Part shown: piece by piece, positions 1 to 9,003 of the stretch
Layout: every line of letters begins with the position of its first letter
How positions within the stretch are numbered: the first letter of the stretch is position 1
Assembly: GCA_023460515.1 (NCBI GenBank)
Contig: JAEWPS010000032.1
Coordinates: 1 to 64,000, forward strand
DNA: 64,000 nucleotides
Reading direction: 5' to 3'
Source: Bacillota bacterium
GTDB lineage: Bacteria > Bacillota > Clostridia > TANB77 > CAG-465
Translations under genes and position numbers: made by a program
Notes under the pieces: generated by a model
Told to the model about the DNA's origin: nothing
Database searches by the model: none
What the model saw: the letters and a program-made list of their open reading frames with translations, nothing else

Positions 1-147
1 TAAAATTCTATTCTCATAACTTTATGCTATGCGAATTTACTTTTTTGTTTGTACTTTTAGTTGTATTTAACTACAACTATTTTTAAGGTTTTAACTTTGT
101 ATTGTTTATTTTTCAATGTGCTCTTGTCGTTTTTTGCGACTGTATAT

Positions 148-176
148 ATTTTAACATAGTTTCGACTTCTTGTCAA
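148..176 (-). promoter_or_regulatory. sigma-A promoter (inner of tandem pair), probable rRNA operon P2
   Basis: On the minus strand TTGACA (171-176) is followed after 17 bp by TAAAAT (148-153). The transcript would run off the left edge through about 140 nt with no ORF. That leader contains ATTGAAAAATAAACAATA, which resembles the leader found upstream of 16S rRNA in many Clostridia. The rRNA identity is an inference because no rRNA sequence is inside the window. Confidence 0.6.
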
Positions 177-275
177 TACTTTTTGTTAAAAAATCATAAA
201 AAAATGAAAATATTATTGACCTTGTTTTGTCTGTATATTTTCGCTATTTAATGACACGTCTCAGCGACGTATTAT

Positions 276-304
276 ATGATAACATTTTTATTTCTATTTG
301 TCAA
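276..304 (-). promoter_or_regulatory. sigma-A promoter (outer of tandem pair), probable rRNA operon P1
   Basis: On the minus strand TTGACA (299-304), a 17-bp spacer, then TATCAT (276-281). It lies just downstream of the YlmC-like gene and about 128 bp upstream of a second promoter of the same form. Tandem promoters of this kind are typical of rRNA operons. An ACGTC/GACGT inverted repeat (256-270) sits at the expected start of the transcript. Confidence 0.55.
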
Positions 305-333
305 CCATTTTTATATAATTTCTTTATTTTTTA

Positions 334-564
334 TTAAATTTCTACTAAAATTACATCTTCACCTATTTTTTTTATCTTATCCCAGGGAATTGTTACATTA
401 TTCTTACCAAATATATTTCCTAAAAGTTTACCTGTTTGTGCGACTATTATAGAATTTATTTCACCGTTTTGAAAATCAGCATTTACATCTACTACAAATC
501 CAACTATTTTTCCGTCGTTTATATTTATTACTTCTTTTTGTTTAAAATCTAATCCCCTAGACAT
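334..564 (-). CDS. YlmC/YmxH family PRC-barrel protein
   Basis: A 76-residue protein of the small PRC-barrel family (YlmC/YmxH) found in spore-forming Firmicutes, often near sigG. The single domain fills the protein; the GKIVGFVVDV and IPWDKIKKIGED segments are typical of the fold. The molecular function is not established. The ATG is preceded by AAGGTG at good spacing. It lies downstream of murF on the same strand, 52 bp away, and before the promoters leading off the left edge. Confidence 0.8.
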   Translation of the reverse strand: MSRGLDFKQKEVININDGKIVGFVVDVNADFQNGEINSIIVAQTGKLLGNIFGKNNVTIPWDKIKKIGEDVILVEI

Positions 565-616
565 CTATATCACCTTATATATCATATTACCTAATTAATT
601 AAAATATGAACAATGT

Positions 617-2002
617 CTATTGTTTATCGTAAAATTCTTTTATCTCACTAATTATATCCGCAAAATTCATAGCGTTAGATGCCTTAAAATATATCAAATC
701 ATCTTTTCTCAATATTTTATATATTTCATCAATCAAATCATCTTTATTTTCAAATGTTTTCACATTACCTAAATACTTACTTGCCTCTTTTGCTATTATT
801 TTAGAATTTTCTCCTAATGTTAAAAGTATATCCACATGAATCTCTTTAAATATATCTCCTACCTCATTATGTAATTTATCACTATATGTTCCTAATTCTA
901 ACATATCACCTAATACTACTATTTTTCTTTTTGCTTTCATTATTCCAATTGATTGAATCCCAGATTTCATAGAATCAATACTTGCATTATAAGTATCATC
1001 TATTAATTTTATTTCATTTTTTAATATATTTTTTTCAAATCTACCAGATAGATTTTTATATTCTTCTATACCTTTTTTTATATTTTCAGTTTTTATATTA
1101 TATATTTCAGCAACTTTTATACTTGATAAAACATTATATATGTTATGATCACCTATTTGATTCAATTTTACCTTTGTTTCCTTATTATATATATTTGTAT
1201 CAAATAAAGTGATGAATTCGCTAGTTTCAATTTTTTTTGCATCTTTAATACTATATTTTATTAATTCAATTTTATCGTTAGTATACTCTTTTAAATACTT
1301 GTCATCACCATTTAATATTAATGTACATTCTTTATTCATATTCTTTGCTATTTTTATTTTCTCTTTAAATATATTTTCTTGACTGCCTATAATTCCAATA
1401 TGAGCCGTACCTATCATAGTAATTACCGCTACTTGTGGTCTTACAGCATCTGCAAGTTTATCCATTTCTCCAACCCAATCAATTCCCATTTCAAGTACCG
1501 CTAATTCTTGATTTTCTAATTTAATTAACATTAAAGATAAACCTATATATCCATTATAATTTTTATACGTACTTAAAAGATCATATTCTTTTGAAAGTAT
1601 ACTTACAATCATTTCTCTTGTACTTGTCTTTCCAACGCTACCAGTTATAGCTATAACTGGTATATTCATATGTAAATTTCTATTATATTTTCCTATTTCG
1701 TATAGTGCATCCTGAGAATTTGAAACTTCAATTATACATATATCTTTATTTATAAATTTACTTTTTTTAATTATTTCATCTTTGTTTTTCTCTATAGCCT
1801 CGATGAAATATCCGGATATTCCATTCTCTACACAATTTATGATATAATTATGGGCATTGCTTTTACTACCAACTATAGGTATAAAAAAATCATCTTTCTT
1901 AACATTTCTACTATCCAATATATAGTTCTTAACTATATATTCTAAATTGCCATTTATATGCTTTCCATGAGTTGCTTCTAATATTTGTTTTAAATTTAAC
2001 AT
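617..2002 (-). CDS. murF: UDP-N-acetylmuramoyl-tripeptide--D-alanyl-D-alanine ligase
   Basis: Cytoplasmic Mur ligase that adds D-Ala-D-Ala to the UDP-MurNAc-tripeptide, the last soluble step of peptidoglycan precursor synthesis. At 461 residues it has full family length. The order is an N-terminal Mur ligase domain (about 20-100), a central ATPase domain with P-loop GSVGKTST (121-128), and a C-terminal domain containing DTYNASIDSMKSGI, the MurF-typical DxYNAxPxS-like motif. AGGAGG precedes the ATG. A sigma-A promoter lies directly upstream, so it can be transcribed apart from sigG. It is separated here from mraY and the other mur genes. Confidence 0.95.
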   Translation of the reverse strand: MLNLKQILEATHGKHINGNLEYIVKNYILDSRNVKKDDFFIPIVGSKSNAHNYIINCVENGISGYFIEAIEKNKDEIIKKSKFINKDICIIEVSNSQDALYEIGKYNRNLHMNIPVIAITGSVGKTSTREMIVSILSKEYDLLSTYKNYNGYIGLSLMLIKLENQELAVLEMGIDWVGEMDKLADAVRPQVAVITMIGTAHIGIIGSQENIFKEKIKIAKNMNKECTLILNGDDKYLKEYTNDKIELIKYSIKDAKKIETSEFITLFDTNIYNKETKVKLNQIGDHNIYNVLSSIKVAEIYNIKTENIKKGIEEYKNLSGRFEKNILKNEIKLIDDTYNASIDSMKSGIQSIGIMKAKRKIVVLGDMLELGTYSDKLHNEVGDIFKEIHVDILLTLGENSKIIAKEASKYLGNVKTFENKDDLIDEIYKILRKDDLIYFKASNAMNFADIISEIKEFYDKQ

Positions 2003-2058
2003 TTATAATCCTCCTGAACATAACAAAAAATATATATAGATATATTTTATCTATATAT

Positions 2059-2086
2059 ATTATACCAGTTTATGCGATTTTGTCAA
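2059..2086 (-). promoter_or_regulatory. sigma-A promoter of murF, extended -10
   Basis: Minus strand TTGACA (2081-2086), 16-bp spacer, TATAAT (2059-2064) preceded by TGG, giving an extended -10. A 12-bp AT-only hairpin (2031-2042 with 2048-2059) begins at the -10 and would form at the very 5' end of the transcript. Confidence 0.75.
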
Positions 2087-2100
2087 TGTTTTATATTCTT

Positions 2101-2877
2101 TTAAATATGTATTTTTCTTCTTATCCTTTCTATTGCCGCCTTTTCTATTCTAGAAATTTGCGCTTGTGAAACTCCTAATTCATCTGCAAGTTCAGTTTGT
2201 GTTTTATCATTAAAATATCTCTTTTCAATTATATATCTCTCTTTTTCTGTTAATTTATCTAACATTTGTGATGTTGCAATTCTATTGGTTACAATTTCTG
2301 CCTCATCAGTTTCATCTCTTAACTTATCTAGTACAAATATACAATCCCCCCCATCATTATATATAGTATCATTAAGTGACATTGGCTGAGTCATACTGTC
2401 GAGTGCTAATATTACCTCTTCTCTATCCTTTTCAGCAAGTTTACAAAGTACATCAATTGTTGGTTCCTCATTTTTTGTTTTTACATAATCCTCTCTTATT
2501 TGTGAAAGTTTATATGCTAAATCTCTAATTGATCTTGTAACTCTAAAAGCACTGTTATCTCTGAGATATCTTTTTATTTCACCTATAATCATGGGAACTG
2601 CATAAGTCGAAAACTGCACATCTTGTGTTATATCAAAATTATCTATTGCCTTTATTAATCCTATTACTCCTATTTGAAATATATCATCTACACATTCTCC
2701 TCTATTATTGAATTTTTTTACTAAACTTAAAACCAGTCTTAAATTCGAATTAATAAGTTCATCTTTTATTTCTATTTCACCTTTTTTATATCTTCTTAAC
2801 ATATCTAGTTGTTCTTTACTTGTAAGTTTAGGTAATTTTGACGTATCTACACATTTTATTTCTACTTTTATATTCAT
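2101..2877 (-). CDS. sigG: RNA polymerase sigma-G factor (forespore)
   Basis: Late forespore sigma factor. Region 2 (NLRLVLSLVKKFNNRGE, then DIFQIGVIGLIKAI) and region 4 with the helix-turn-helix TQTELADELGVSQAQISRIE are intact. The N-terminal IKVEIKCVDTSKLPKL segment is characteristic of SigG rather than SigF. I place the start at the second Met, which has GGAGGT upstream, giving 258 residues; an upstream ATG at 2887-2889 would add four. It follows sigE on the same strand, the conserved spoIIGA-sigE-sigG order. No sigma-F/G promoter was confidently identified. Confidence 0.93.
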   Translation of the reverse strand: MNIKVEIKCVDTSKLPKLTSKEQLDMLRRYKKGEIEIKDELINSNLRLVLSLVKKFNNRGECVDDIFQIGVIGLIKAIDNFDITQDVQFSTYAVPMIIGEIKRYLRDNSAFRVTRSIRDLAYKLSQIREDYVKTKNEEPTIDVLCKLAEKDREEVILALDSMTQPMSLNDTIYNDGGDCIFVLDKLRDETDEAEIVTNRIATSQMLDKLTEKERYIIEKRYFNDKTQTELADELGVSQAQISRIEKAAIERIRRKIHI

Positions 2878-2938
2878 ATGTACCTCCATATATTATCCTT
2901 TGTAATATTTTGGGCAATGTTGTGTAAATTTATCCCAA

Positions 2939-3649
2939 TTACTTTGTAAAATTCTTTTTTAGATGGTTTATGACCTTTTTTTCAATTCTTGAAATATAAG
3001 ATTGAGATATTCCAAGTTTATCTGCAACTTCCTTTTGAGTTAATTCATCTATCCCATTAAAACCATATCTCATCTGCATAATTACTTTTTCTCTTTCATT
3101 TAATTTTCTTATTGCGGTATTTAATACTTTTTTATTATCACTATCCTCAACGGATTTAAATATTACATCAATATCTGTACCTAAAATATCTGAAAGTGAT
3201 AAATCATTACCTTCGCTGTCTATATTTATCGGTTCGTCAATAGATATTTCACTACGTATCTTATTATTTTTTCTAAGAAACATTAATATTTCATTTTCAA
3301 TACATCTCGAAGCATATGTAGCAAGTTTTATATTTTTATCTAATTTATAACTATTTACTCCTTTCATAAGTCCTATAGTTCCGATAGAAATCAAATCTTC
3401 TATATTTATTCCTGAGTTTTCAAACTTCTTAGCTATATACACTACTAATCTTAAGTTTTTTTCTACCAAAGTATTTTTTGCATCATTATCTTTAGTCATT
3501 AATTTTTCAAGTAGTATAGCTTCTTCTTCAGGTGTTAATATTGTAGGTAATTTATCACTACCAGATATATAGAGAAGTGAATTTTCATCAACACCTAACA
3601 TTTTTAATAAATTATAGTAAATTTCTTTTATCTTTATCATACATTTCAT
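2939..3649 (-). CDS. sigE: RNA polymerase sigma-E factor (mother cell), pro-form
   Basis: Early mother-cell sigma factor made as an inactive precursor. The N-terminal region carries LLYISGSDKLP (about 24-34), matching the pro-sequence and cleavage segment processed by SpoIIGA. Regions 2 (NLRLVVYIAKKFENSG, DLISIGTIGLMKGV) and 4 (LTQKEVADKLGISQSYISRIE) are complete. At 236 residues it has normal length. AGAGGGGGC precedes the ATG. It lies 39 bp after spoIIGA, consistent with co-transcription of protease and substrate. Confidence 0.94.
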   Translation of the reverse strand: MKCMIKIKEIYYNLLKMLGVDENSLLYISGSDKLPTILTPEEEAILLEKLMTKDNDAKNTLVEKNLRLVVYIAKKFENSGINIEDLISIGTIGLMKGVNSYKLDKNIKLATYASRCIENEILMFLRKNNKIRSEISIDEPINIDSEGNDLSLSDILGTDIDVIFKSVEDSDNKKVLNTAIRKLNEREKVIMQMRYGFNGIDELTQKEVADKLGISQSYISRIEKKVINHLKKNFTK

Positions 3650-3688
3650 ATTATTGCCCCCTCTAGTTTTTCTAAATATGTATTATAA

Positions 3689-4468
3689 CTAATTATACCG
3701 ATCATGCTCATCGTTATTAATTTTTTCATCTATAAATACAATTATTGCTTTCTTAAGTTTTGTTTTCTCTATTCCCCCTTTTTTTATACTTATATCATCG
3801 AATATGTAACCTTTTACTTTAGTTTTACCCGTAGCTGTTATAGCTTCTAAACTAACTACTTCTACACTATTAGTACATATAGATTTACCTTTCATTTTTG
3901 ATTCATATATTTTACTGTTTAAAATTATTACATCCAAATTATTTAAATGATCGTTAAGAGTATTGCCAGTATCTACAAAAACCTTAAATGTAATTTTATT
4001 TAAACTATTTATAACTATTTTATATGTTAAATTATTATATTTAATTTTATTTACCCAAATTTTCCACATGTATCTATTTATTATATATGTGATAGTCATG
4101 CTTACTATGTATAATAAAATTCTCATACTTATTTTACTTAAATTTATATTAAAAAATATAGAAGTAGATATAATTATTCCTATATATGTTATATAAATTG
4201 AATAATAATATAATTGATATTTCAAATATTTTATTATTTTTTTAGGTAAAAACAATAAATATAGAACTATATTTATTGTTAAAATTTGAATTAAGATGTT
4301 ATTGCAAATATTAAGTATATTTATGATTGATATAGAAGATAAAAATATAGATAATATAATTAGTTTTAATTTTTTAACTTTTACCTTCACAAAAATACTT
4401 GTTTGATATAGAACTGATATATTTACAATAAAATTTTCTATGAATACATAATCTAAATATACTTTCAA
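3689..4468 (-). CDS. spoIIGA: SpoIIGA, sporulation aspartic protease processing pro-sigma-E
   Basis: Membrane protease that cleaves pro-SigE after a forespore signal. The N-terminal half has about five hydrophobic helices. The C-terminal half carries the aspartic-protease motif DTGNTL. The start is taken as TTG at 4466-4468, which has AAGGTGG at correct spacing and gives the canonical SpoIIGA beginning MKVYLDYVFIENF (259 residues). The frame remains open upstream to 4579 but without a ribosome site. It is first in the spoIIGA-sigE pair, after the ftsZ terminator. Confidence 0.92.
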   Translation of the reverse strand: MKVYLDYVFIENFIVNISVLYQTSIFVKVKVKKLKLIILSIFLSSISIINILNICNNILIQILTINIVLYLLFLPKKIIKYLKYQLYYYSIYITYIGIIISTSIFFNINLSKISMRILLYIVSMTITYIINRYMWKIWVNKIKYNNLTYKIVINSLNKITFKVFVDTGNTLNDHLNNLDVIILNSKIYESKMKGKSICTNSVEVVSLEAITATGKTKVKGYIFDDISIKKGGIEKTKLKKAIIVFIDEKINNDEHDRYN

Positions 4469-4487
4469 TAAAAACCACCTTATAAGC

Positions 4488-4521
4488 ATTATATACCAAT
4501 CTATAAAAGAAAATTGTTGAA
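4488..4521 (-). promoter_or_regulatory. candidate Spo0A-dependent promoter of spoIIGA
   Basis: Minus-strand -10 TATAAT (4488-4493) lies 20 bp upstream of spoIIGA with no good -35 at 17 bp. About 20 bp further upstream is TTGTTGAA on the plus strand (4514-4521), one mismatch from the Spo0A box TTGTCGAA. A poor -35 replaced by 0A boxes is how the spoIIG promoter works in Bacillus; its use here is inferred. Confidence 0.35.
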
Positions 4522-4558
4522 AAAAATTAAGATTAAAATAATTTGATTTACAATAAAA

Positions 4559-4597
4559 CAAAAAAAAAATCAAGAACACTTAATATTCTTGATTTTT
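4559..4597 (-). terminator. rho-independent terminator after ftsZ
   Basis: A 10-bp stem (4567-4576 with 4586-4595), 9-nt loop, then a long T run on the minus strand. It separates the ftsA-ftsZ unit from the spoIIGA operon. Confidence 0.8.
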
Positions 4598-4622
4598 GTA
4601 TAATTAATTATTACTATTTATA

Positions 4623-5717
4623 CTATTCGCCTTTATTTCTTCTTAAGAAAGGAGGAACATCCCAATCTACTTTATATTCACTTGAAGTAGTTGACATCTT
4701 AGCGTTATTATTTACTGCTGCTTTTATAGCGTCCCCAACTATATTGTCTAATTTTATATCTGTATTAAATGTTTTTTCAAATCCTGTTGCAATTACTGTT
4801 ATTACTATTTCGTCTGTCATTGTTTCATTAATCACAGCACCAAATATTATATTAGCTTCTGGATCAACAGATTTTTGAACAAGTTCTGCCGCTTCATTTA
4901 TTTCTAGTAATCCTAAATCTTTTCCACCAGTAACGTTAATTAAAACTCCACCTGCTCCCTCAATTGATGTTTCAAGTAAAGGACTGTGTATTGCTTGTCT
5001 TGCAGCTTCTTGAGCTCTATGTTCTCCACTTGCTCTACCTATTCCAATATGTGCAATACCTGCATCTTGCATTATAGTTTTTACATCAGAAAAATCTAAG
5101 TTTACAAGACCTGGAACTGTTATTAAATCTGATATACCTTGTACACCTTGTTTTAATACGTCATCAGCCATTTTAAATGCATCAGTTATAGAAGTGTTTT
5201 TTTCAACAACTTGTAATAGTTTTTCATTTGGTATAGTTATTAAGGTATCAACTGTTTCTTTTAACTCACCTATACCACTGTCAGCTTGATTCATTCTTCT
5301 TTTTCCTTCAAAAGGAAAAGGTTTTGTTACAACTGCTACTGTTAATATACCCATTTGTTTAGAAACTTCTGCAACTATAGGAGCTGCACCAGTACCTGTT
5401 CCTCCACCCATTCCAGATGTAACAAATACCATATCTGCACCTTTTAAAGCCTCAGCTATTTCAGCTCTTGATTCTTCTGCGCTACATTTTCCTATTTCCG
5501 GATTTGCACCTGCACCTAATCCTCTAGTTAACTTTTCACCTATTTGAATTTTCTTTGAAGCTTTAGAAAGTTCTAGGGCTTGTTTATCTGTATTTATTGA
5601 AATAAACTCTACACCTTTAACTCCAGTTTCAATCATACGATTTACACCGCTATTTCCAGCTCCACCTACTCCAACTACTTTAATATTGGCCATTCCTGCT
5701 TGCATTTGTGATTCCAT
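4623..5717 (-). CDS. ftsZ: cell division GTPase FtsZ
   Basis: Tubulin-like GTPase that polymerises into the division ring at mid-cell and at the polar septum in sporulation. The signature GGGTGTG is at 104-110, and the tail carries the conserved [10 protein letters not shown] peptide (about 351-360) that binds FtsA and other partners. At 364 residues it has typical length. AGGAGG precedes the ATG. It sits 23 bp downstream of ftsA, so the two are one operon ending at the hairpin after ftsZ. Confidence 0.97.
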   Translation of the reverse strand: MESQMQAGMANIKVVGVGGAGNSGVNRMIETGVKGVEFISINTDKQALELSKASKKIQIGEKLTRGLGAGANPEIGKCSAEESRAEIAEALKGADMVFVTSGMGGGTGTGAAPIVAEVSKQMGILTVAVVTKPFPFEGKRRMNQADSGIGELKETVDTLITIPNEKLLQVVEKNTSITDAFKMADDVLKQGVQGISDLITVPGLVNLDFSDVKTIMQDAGIAHIGIGRASGEHRAQEAARQAIHSPLLETSIEGAGGVLINVTGGKDLGLLEINEAAELVQKSVDPEANIIFGAVINETMTDEIVITVIATGFEKTFNTDIKLDNIVGDAIKAAVNNNAKMSTTSSEYKVDWDVPPFLRRNKGE

Positions 5718-5740
5718 CTAAAATTCCTCCTTAATAACTA

Positions 5741-7033
5741 TTAATCATCATTTTCATCATCTGTATCTATTTTCTTTGTTCTTTTAAATATATTTGTAAG
5801 TTTTTCTTTTGTTCCATTTAATATATCTAAAACTTTATCTTTAAATAAAGGTTCAGTTATTATTTCAACTTCACTGTTTACATGTTTACTAAGACCTAAA
5901 CTTGATATATATCTAACCATACCAAATACAGTAGTATGTTGCGGTTTTATCACATTTACTAATTTTGGTGAGCAAATTCTAACTTGATTCAATTTTAATA
6001 TTAACATTGCAAGTTCTTCAGCACCAATTATATTACTAATACCTTGTCCCGTTAGAACCATACATTCTATCTTAGAATTTAATTTATTATCTGCTATTAT
6101 TTTTTTTACTATTTGGTATATTTCTTTTACTCTTGCCTCTATAACTTGTACAATATCACTACATTTTACAATATTTTGTCCATCGCTAGTTGAAACAGAA
6201 TTTAATTTAACTTCATGATTATTCTTAATCATTGCCTGTATTGCTAAATTATATTGTCTTTTTAATTTATCTGCTTCTTCAGAAGATATATCAAAAGTTA
6301 TAGCAATATCATTGGTTATATGATTACCACCTACTGGTAAAGTATCGTAGAATTGCAATTCAGAATCTTTATATACTGATATATCAGTATGTCCTGCACC
6401 AACATCTAGTAATAAAACTCCCAATTCTTTTTCTTCTGGCATCAATACAATATTAGATGTAGCCAACGTCTCTAGTATTACACCATCTAATTTTATATCT
6501 GCAAGTTTAAGAGATTTTATCATTCCATCTAAATAATCCCCTTTAGCAATTACAACATCAGCTTTAACTTCAAACTTTTTACAAAAAGCACCTAAAGGTT
6601 CTTGCTTATATATTTTATCATTAACTTTATATTCACAAGGTAAAATATCTATAATTTGCTCATCTTTTTCTAATTTAGTTGCTGCCTGCATTTTATAGAA
6701 TAAATTATTAATATCTGTTACGCTTAATCCATCATCTGGTTTTTCAGTTTCAGATTCTATTAACATTCTTTGTATTCTTACATTCATTCCTTTTGCATTG
6801 ACATATGCTGAATTAATAGACAGTCCAGATATTTCTTCTGCCGCATTAATAGCATCTTTTATTGATCTGGCTGCTTCTTGTGAGTCTATTATTTTTCCTT
6901 TTTTTACACTTGTATTATTTGACATTCCGTATCCAATTACTTCAATTTCGCTGAATTTGTTTACTTGACCTACTAGTGAACAAGTTTTTGAAGCACCTAT
7001 ATCAAGTCCAACAATAATATCTCCAATAGCCAC
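5741..7033 (-). CDS. ftsA: cell division protein FtsA, actin-like FtsZ membrane tether
   Basis: Actin/Hsp70-fold ATPase that anchors FtsZ filaments to the membrane. The N-terminal IIVGLDIGASKTCSLVG is phosphate-1 and LLLDVGAGHTDISVY is phosphate-2 of the ATPase. The SHS2-type domain lies between them. The 430-residue protein ends in a charged tail. The start is GTG (7031-7033) with GGAGGTG upstream. First gene of the ftsA-ftsZ unit, with its own promoter. Confidence 0.94.
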   Translation of the reverse strand: MAIGDIIVGLDIGASKTCSLVGQVNKFSEIEVIGYGMSNNTSVKKGKIIDSQEAARSIKDAINAAEEISGLSINSAYVNAKGMNVRIQRMLIESETEKPDDGLSVTDINNLFYKMQAATKLEKDEQIIDILPCEYKVNDKIYKQEPLGAFCKKFEVKADVVIAKGDYLDGMIKSLKLADIKLDGVILETLATSNIVLMPEEKELGVLLLDVGAGHTDISVYKDSELQFYDTLPVGGNHITNDIAITFDISSEEADKLKRQYNLAIQAMIKNNHEVKLNSVSTSDGQNIVKCSDIVQVIEARVKEIYQIVKKIIADNKLNSKIECMVLTGQGISNIIGAEELAMLILKLNQVRICSPKLVNVIKPQHTTVFGMVRYISSLGLSKHVNSEVEIITEPLFKDKVLDILNGTKEKLTNIFKRTKKIDTDDENDD

Positions 7034-7062
7034 ATTTACACCTCCAGATTTTAACTATATAT

Positions 7063-7091
7063 ATGATACTATTTTTTTTATTAAAAATCAA
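7063..7091 (-). promoter_or_regulatory. candidate sigma-A promoter of ftsA-ftsZ
   Basis: Minus strand TTGATT (7086-7091), 17-bp spacer, TATCAT (7063-7068), about 30 bp upstream of the GTG start. No second promoter such as a sigma-H site was resolved. Confidence 0.5.
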
Positions 7092-7144
7092 GTGTTTTTG
7101 TAAAAATTATGTAATATATATGTAATTTTAATGAAATAGATAGA

Positions 7145-7199
7145 AATTTAAGGTATTTTTATTAAACAAAAAAAATATTAACAAAAAATACCTTAAATT
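7145..7199 (-). terminator. long hairpin between the SpoIVFB-like gene and ftsA, possible terminator
   Basis: Perfect 16-bp arms (7145-7160 and 7184-7199) around a 23-nt AT loop, just past the stop of the M50 protease gene. The run after the 3' arm on the minus strand is only moderately T-rich, so termination efficiency is uncertain. Confidence 0.5.
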
Positions 7200-7213
7200 A
7201 TTATTATACTAAC

Positions 7214-7813
7214 CTACTCATTAATCTTATTTATCTTTAATACAAATACATATAAAGAAAATATAAGTAACGAAAAACTATAATATTCTTTTATTTGATA
7301 TATAGAAATTATAAGCAGAATAACTAGAAATATATTACATATATTATCTATGCTTTTATGATTTTTTTTAAGTGGGAAGAAAATATTTAATATATTTAAA
7401 ATTATATTATATCCATCAAGGGGAAATATAGGTAGTAAATTAAGTAATGCCAAAAATATATTTATTTCCCTTATCATTATATTGTTCTTAAATATATATG
7501 CTAATATCAAATTTGAAAATGGACCTGATAAATATATTATTATATTTTTAACATACACATATTTACTTTTTATATATTTATCTTTCTCAAAAGTTGCACA
7601 TACCCCAGAGATAGATAATTTAATTTTAATTAATTTTTTATTTAAAATATTTCCTACAAAAATATGCATTAACTCATGAAACAATATAAATAAATAACAC
7701 GCAAAGAAATAATACAAAAATTTAAATGCTGTATTTGATATAATTGAAGTAAAAATTAAAAATATGAATATTATTTCTATTTCTACACGACAAAATTTCG
7801 TTTTAAATATCAT
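7214..7813 (-). CDS. SpoIVFB-like intramembrane zinc metalloprotease (M50)
   Basis: Site-2-type protease with five or six hydrophobic segments in 199 residues. HELMH (HExxH) lies in the second segment, and the third zinc ligand is in NLLPIFPLDG. SpoIVFB of Bacillus cleaves pro-sigma-K, and the small size and pairing with an M23 protein match that system. The start ATG is three bases after the upstream stop, with no separate ribosome site, indicating translational coupling. That it processes pro-SigK here is an inference; sigK is not in the window. Confidence 0.75.
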   Translation of the reverse strand: MIFKTKFCRVEIEIIFIFLIFTSIISNTAFKFLYYFFACYLFILFHELMHIFVGNILNKKLIKIKLSISGVCATFEKDKYIKSKYVYVKNIIIYLSGPFSNLILAYIFKNNIMIREINIFLALLNLLPIFPLDGYNIILNILNIFFPLKKNHKSIDNICNIFLVILLIISIYQIKEYYSFSLLIFSLYVFVLKINKINE

Positions 7814-7816
7814 ATA

Positions 7817-8887
7817 CTAAAATTTTAATAATTCTTCAGGATTTACTGTTCTTCCATCTATTCTGATTTCAAAATGAAGATGTGGTCCGGTTGACATTCC
7901 TGTATTTCCCATAAACCCTATATTTTCATTTTGTTTTATAATATTGTTCAATTTTACGCTTATACTATCTAGATGTGCATATTTAAATACAACTCCATTT
8001 TCTGTTATTTCCAAAAAATTTCCATAATATTTGTTATTATATTCAATTTTTGTAACAATTCCTTTTGTTGCACTTAAAATTTTTGTTCCTTTTTTATTTG
8101 CAATATCTATACCTGTATGATAAGGATCTACTCCTGTAAATACTACTTCCCTTATACCATATCTTGAAGTAATAACTCCAACTACAGGAGATATTATATT
8201 TATTTTTTTAGATTTAATAACATTAACATCATTTTCCATAATGCTTATTGAACTCGTTGCCTCTTCCTTCTTTTCATTTAATGGTTCAGCTCCCCCGATT
8301 CCATTTAAAACTTCTTCTTTTTCCTTAGCAGCTATATAATTACTATTTGAGGATATTGCTTCTATATTTTTATTCTCAATTATAACTTCCTTTTTATTAC
8401 TATCTAAATTTACTAAATCTTTTAATGCTGATTTCAAATCAAATTCTAATATATATGGCTTTAAAAACGTGAAATATTTTCCTTTTAAGTATTCTTTTAA
8501 TTTATCAGGAAATATATTTCCTATAGATAAATCTATATTATAAAATCTATATTCAACTTTTTCTAATATGTTTGCTCTTGAAAAATCCATATTGTAATGA
8601 TTATATAATTTTACAACTGTATCATTTTTCTTTATATTATCTAATAAAAATATTTTAGTTACCAAAACTGAAAATAAAATAACCGAACAAAAAAATAATT
8701 TGATTATAAATCTTGTCTTAAAATTAATTACTATATTATTTTCATTTTTGCTATTTGGTTTACTATATCCTCTTTCTTTATATATTCTTTCTTTATTTAC
8801 TTTATATGAATCTATATTTAAATCAACATCCCCAACACTGTTTAGCACACTTTTTCTTAATCTTCTTGCAGAAATAACGTTCTCCAT
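7817..8887 (-). CDS. membrane-anchored M23 (LytM) peptidase, SpoIVFA position
   Basis: A 356-residue protein with an N-terminal cytoplasmic basic region (1-60), one transmembrane helix (about 64-86), a variable linker, and a C-terminal M23 domain with HTGID and GPHLHFEI. Both halves of the zinc site (HxxxD and HxH) are present. Its place before a SpoIVFB-like gene corresponds to SpoIVFA, which in Bacillus has a degenerate M23 domain and holds SpoIVFB inactive. This copy could be a catalytically competent cell-wall endopeptidase. RBS AGGAGG. Confidence 0.75.
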   Translation of the reverse strand: MENVISARRLRKSVLNSVGDVDLNIDSYKVNKERIYKERGYSKPNSKNENNIVINFKTRFIIKLFFCSVILFSVLVTKIFLLDNIKKNDTVVKLYNHYNMDFSRANILEKVEYRFYNIDLSIGNIFPDKLKEYLKGKYFTFLKPYILEFDLKSALKDLVNLDSNKKEVIIENKNIEAISSNSNYIAAKEKEEVLNGIGGAEPLNEKKEEATSSISIMENDVNVIKSKKINIISPVVGVITSRYGIREVVFTGVDPYHTGIDIANKKGTKILSATKGIVTKIEYNNKYYGNFLEITENGVVFKYAHLDSISVKLNNIIKQNENIGFMGNTGMSTGPHLHFEIRIDGRTVNPEELLKF

Positions 8888-8962
8888 AATTTTCCTCCTA
8901 TTTTGTATATCGTATTTATAATTACTTATTACAATATATATTATTTTCTTAAAATTATGAAT

Positions 8963-9000
8963 AAAAAATATAACAACTTTAACTAGCTGTTATATTTTTA
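8963..9000 (-). terminator. terminator after miaB
   Basis: Stem of about 11 bp (8964-8975 with 8989-8999) followed on the minus strand by a T-rich tract. It separates miaB from the M23/M50 pair. Confidence 0.7.
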
Positions 9001-9003
9001 AAA

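Noticed and set aside
982..1212. Plus-strand ORF of 76 codons opposite murF
   Set aside because: Phe/Leu/Tyr-rich shadow of the murF reading frame, no ribosome site; the same holds for other long frames opposite ftsZ, gyrB, mnmE and recA.
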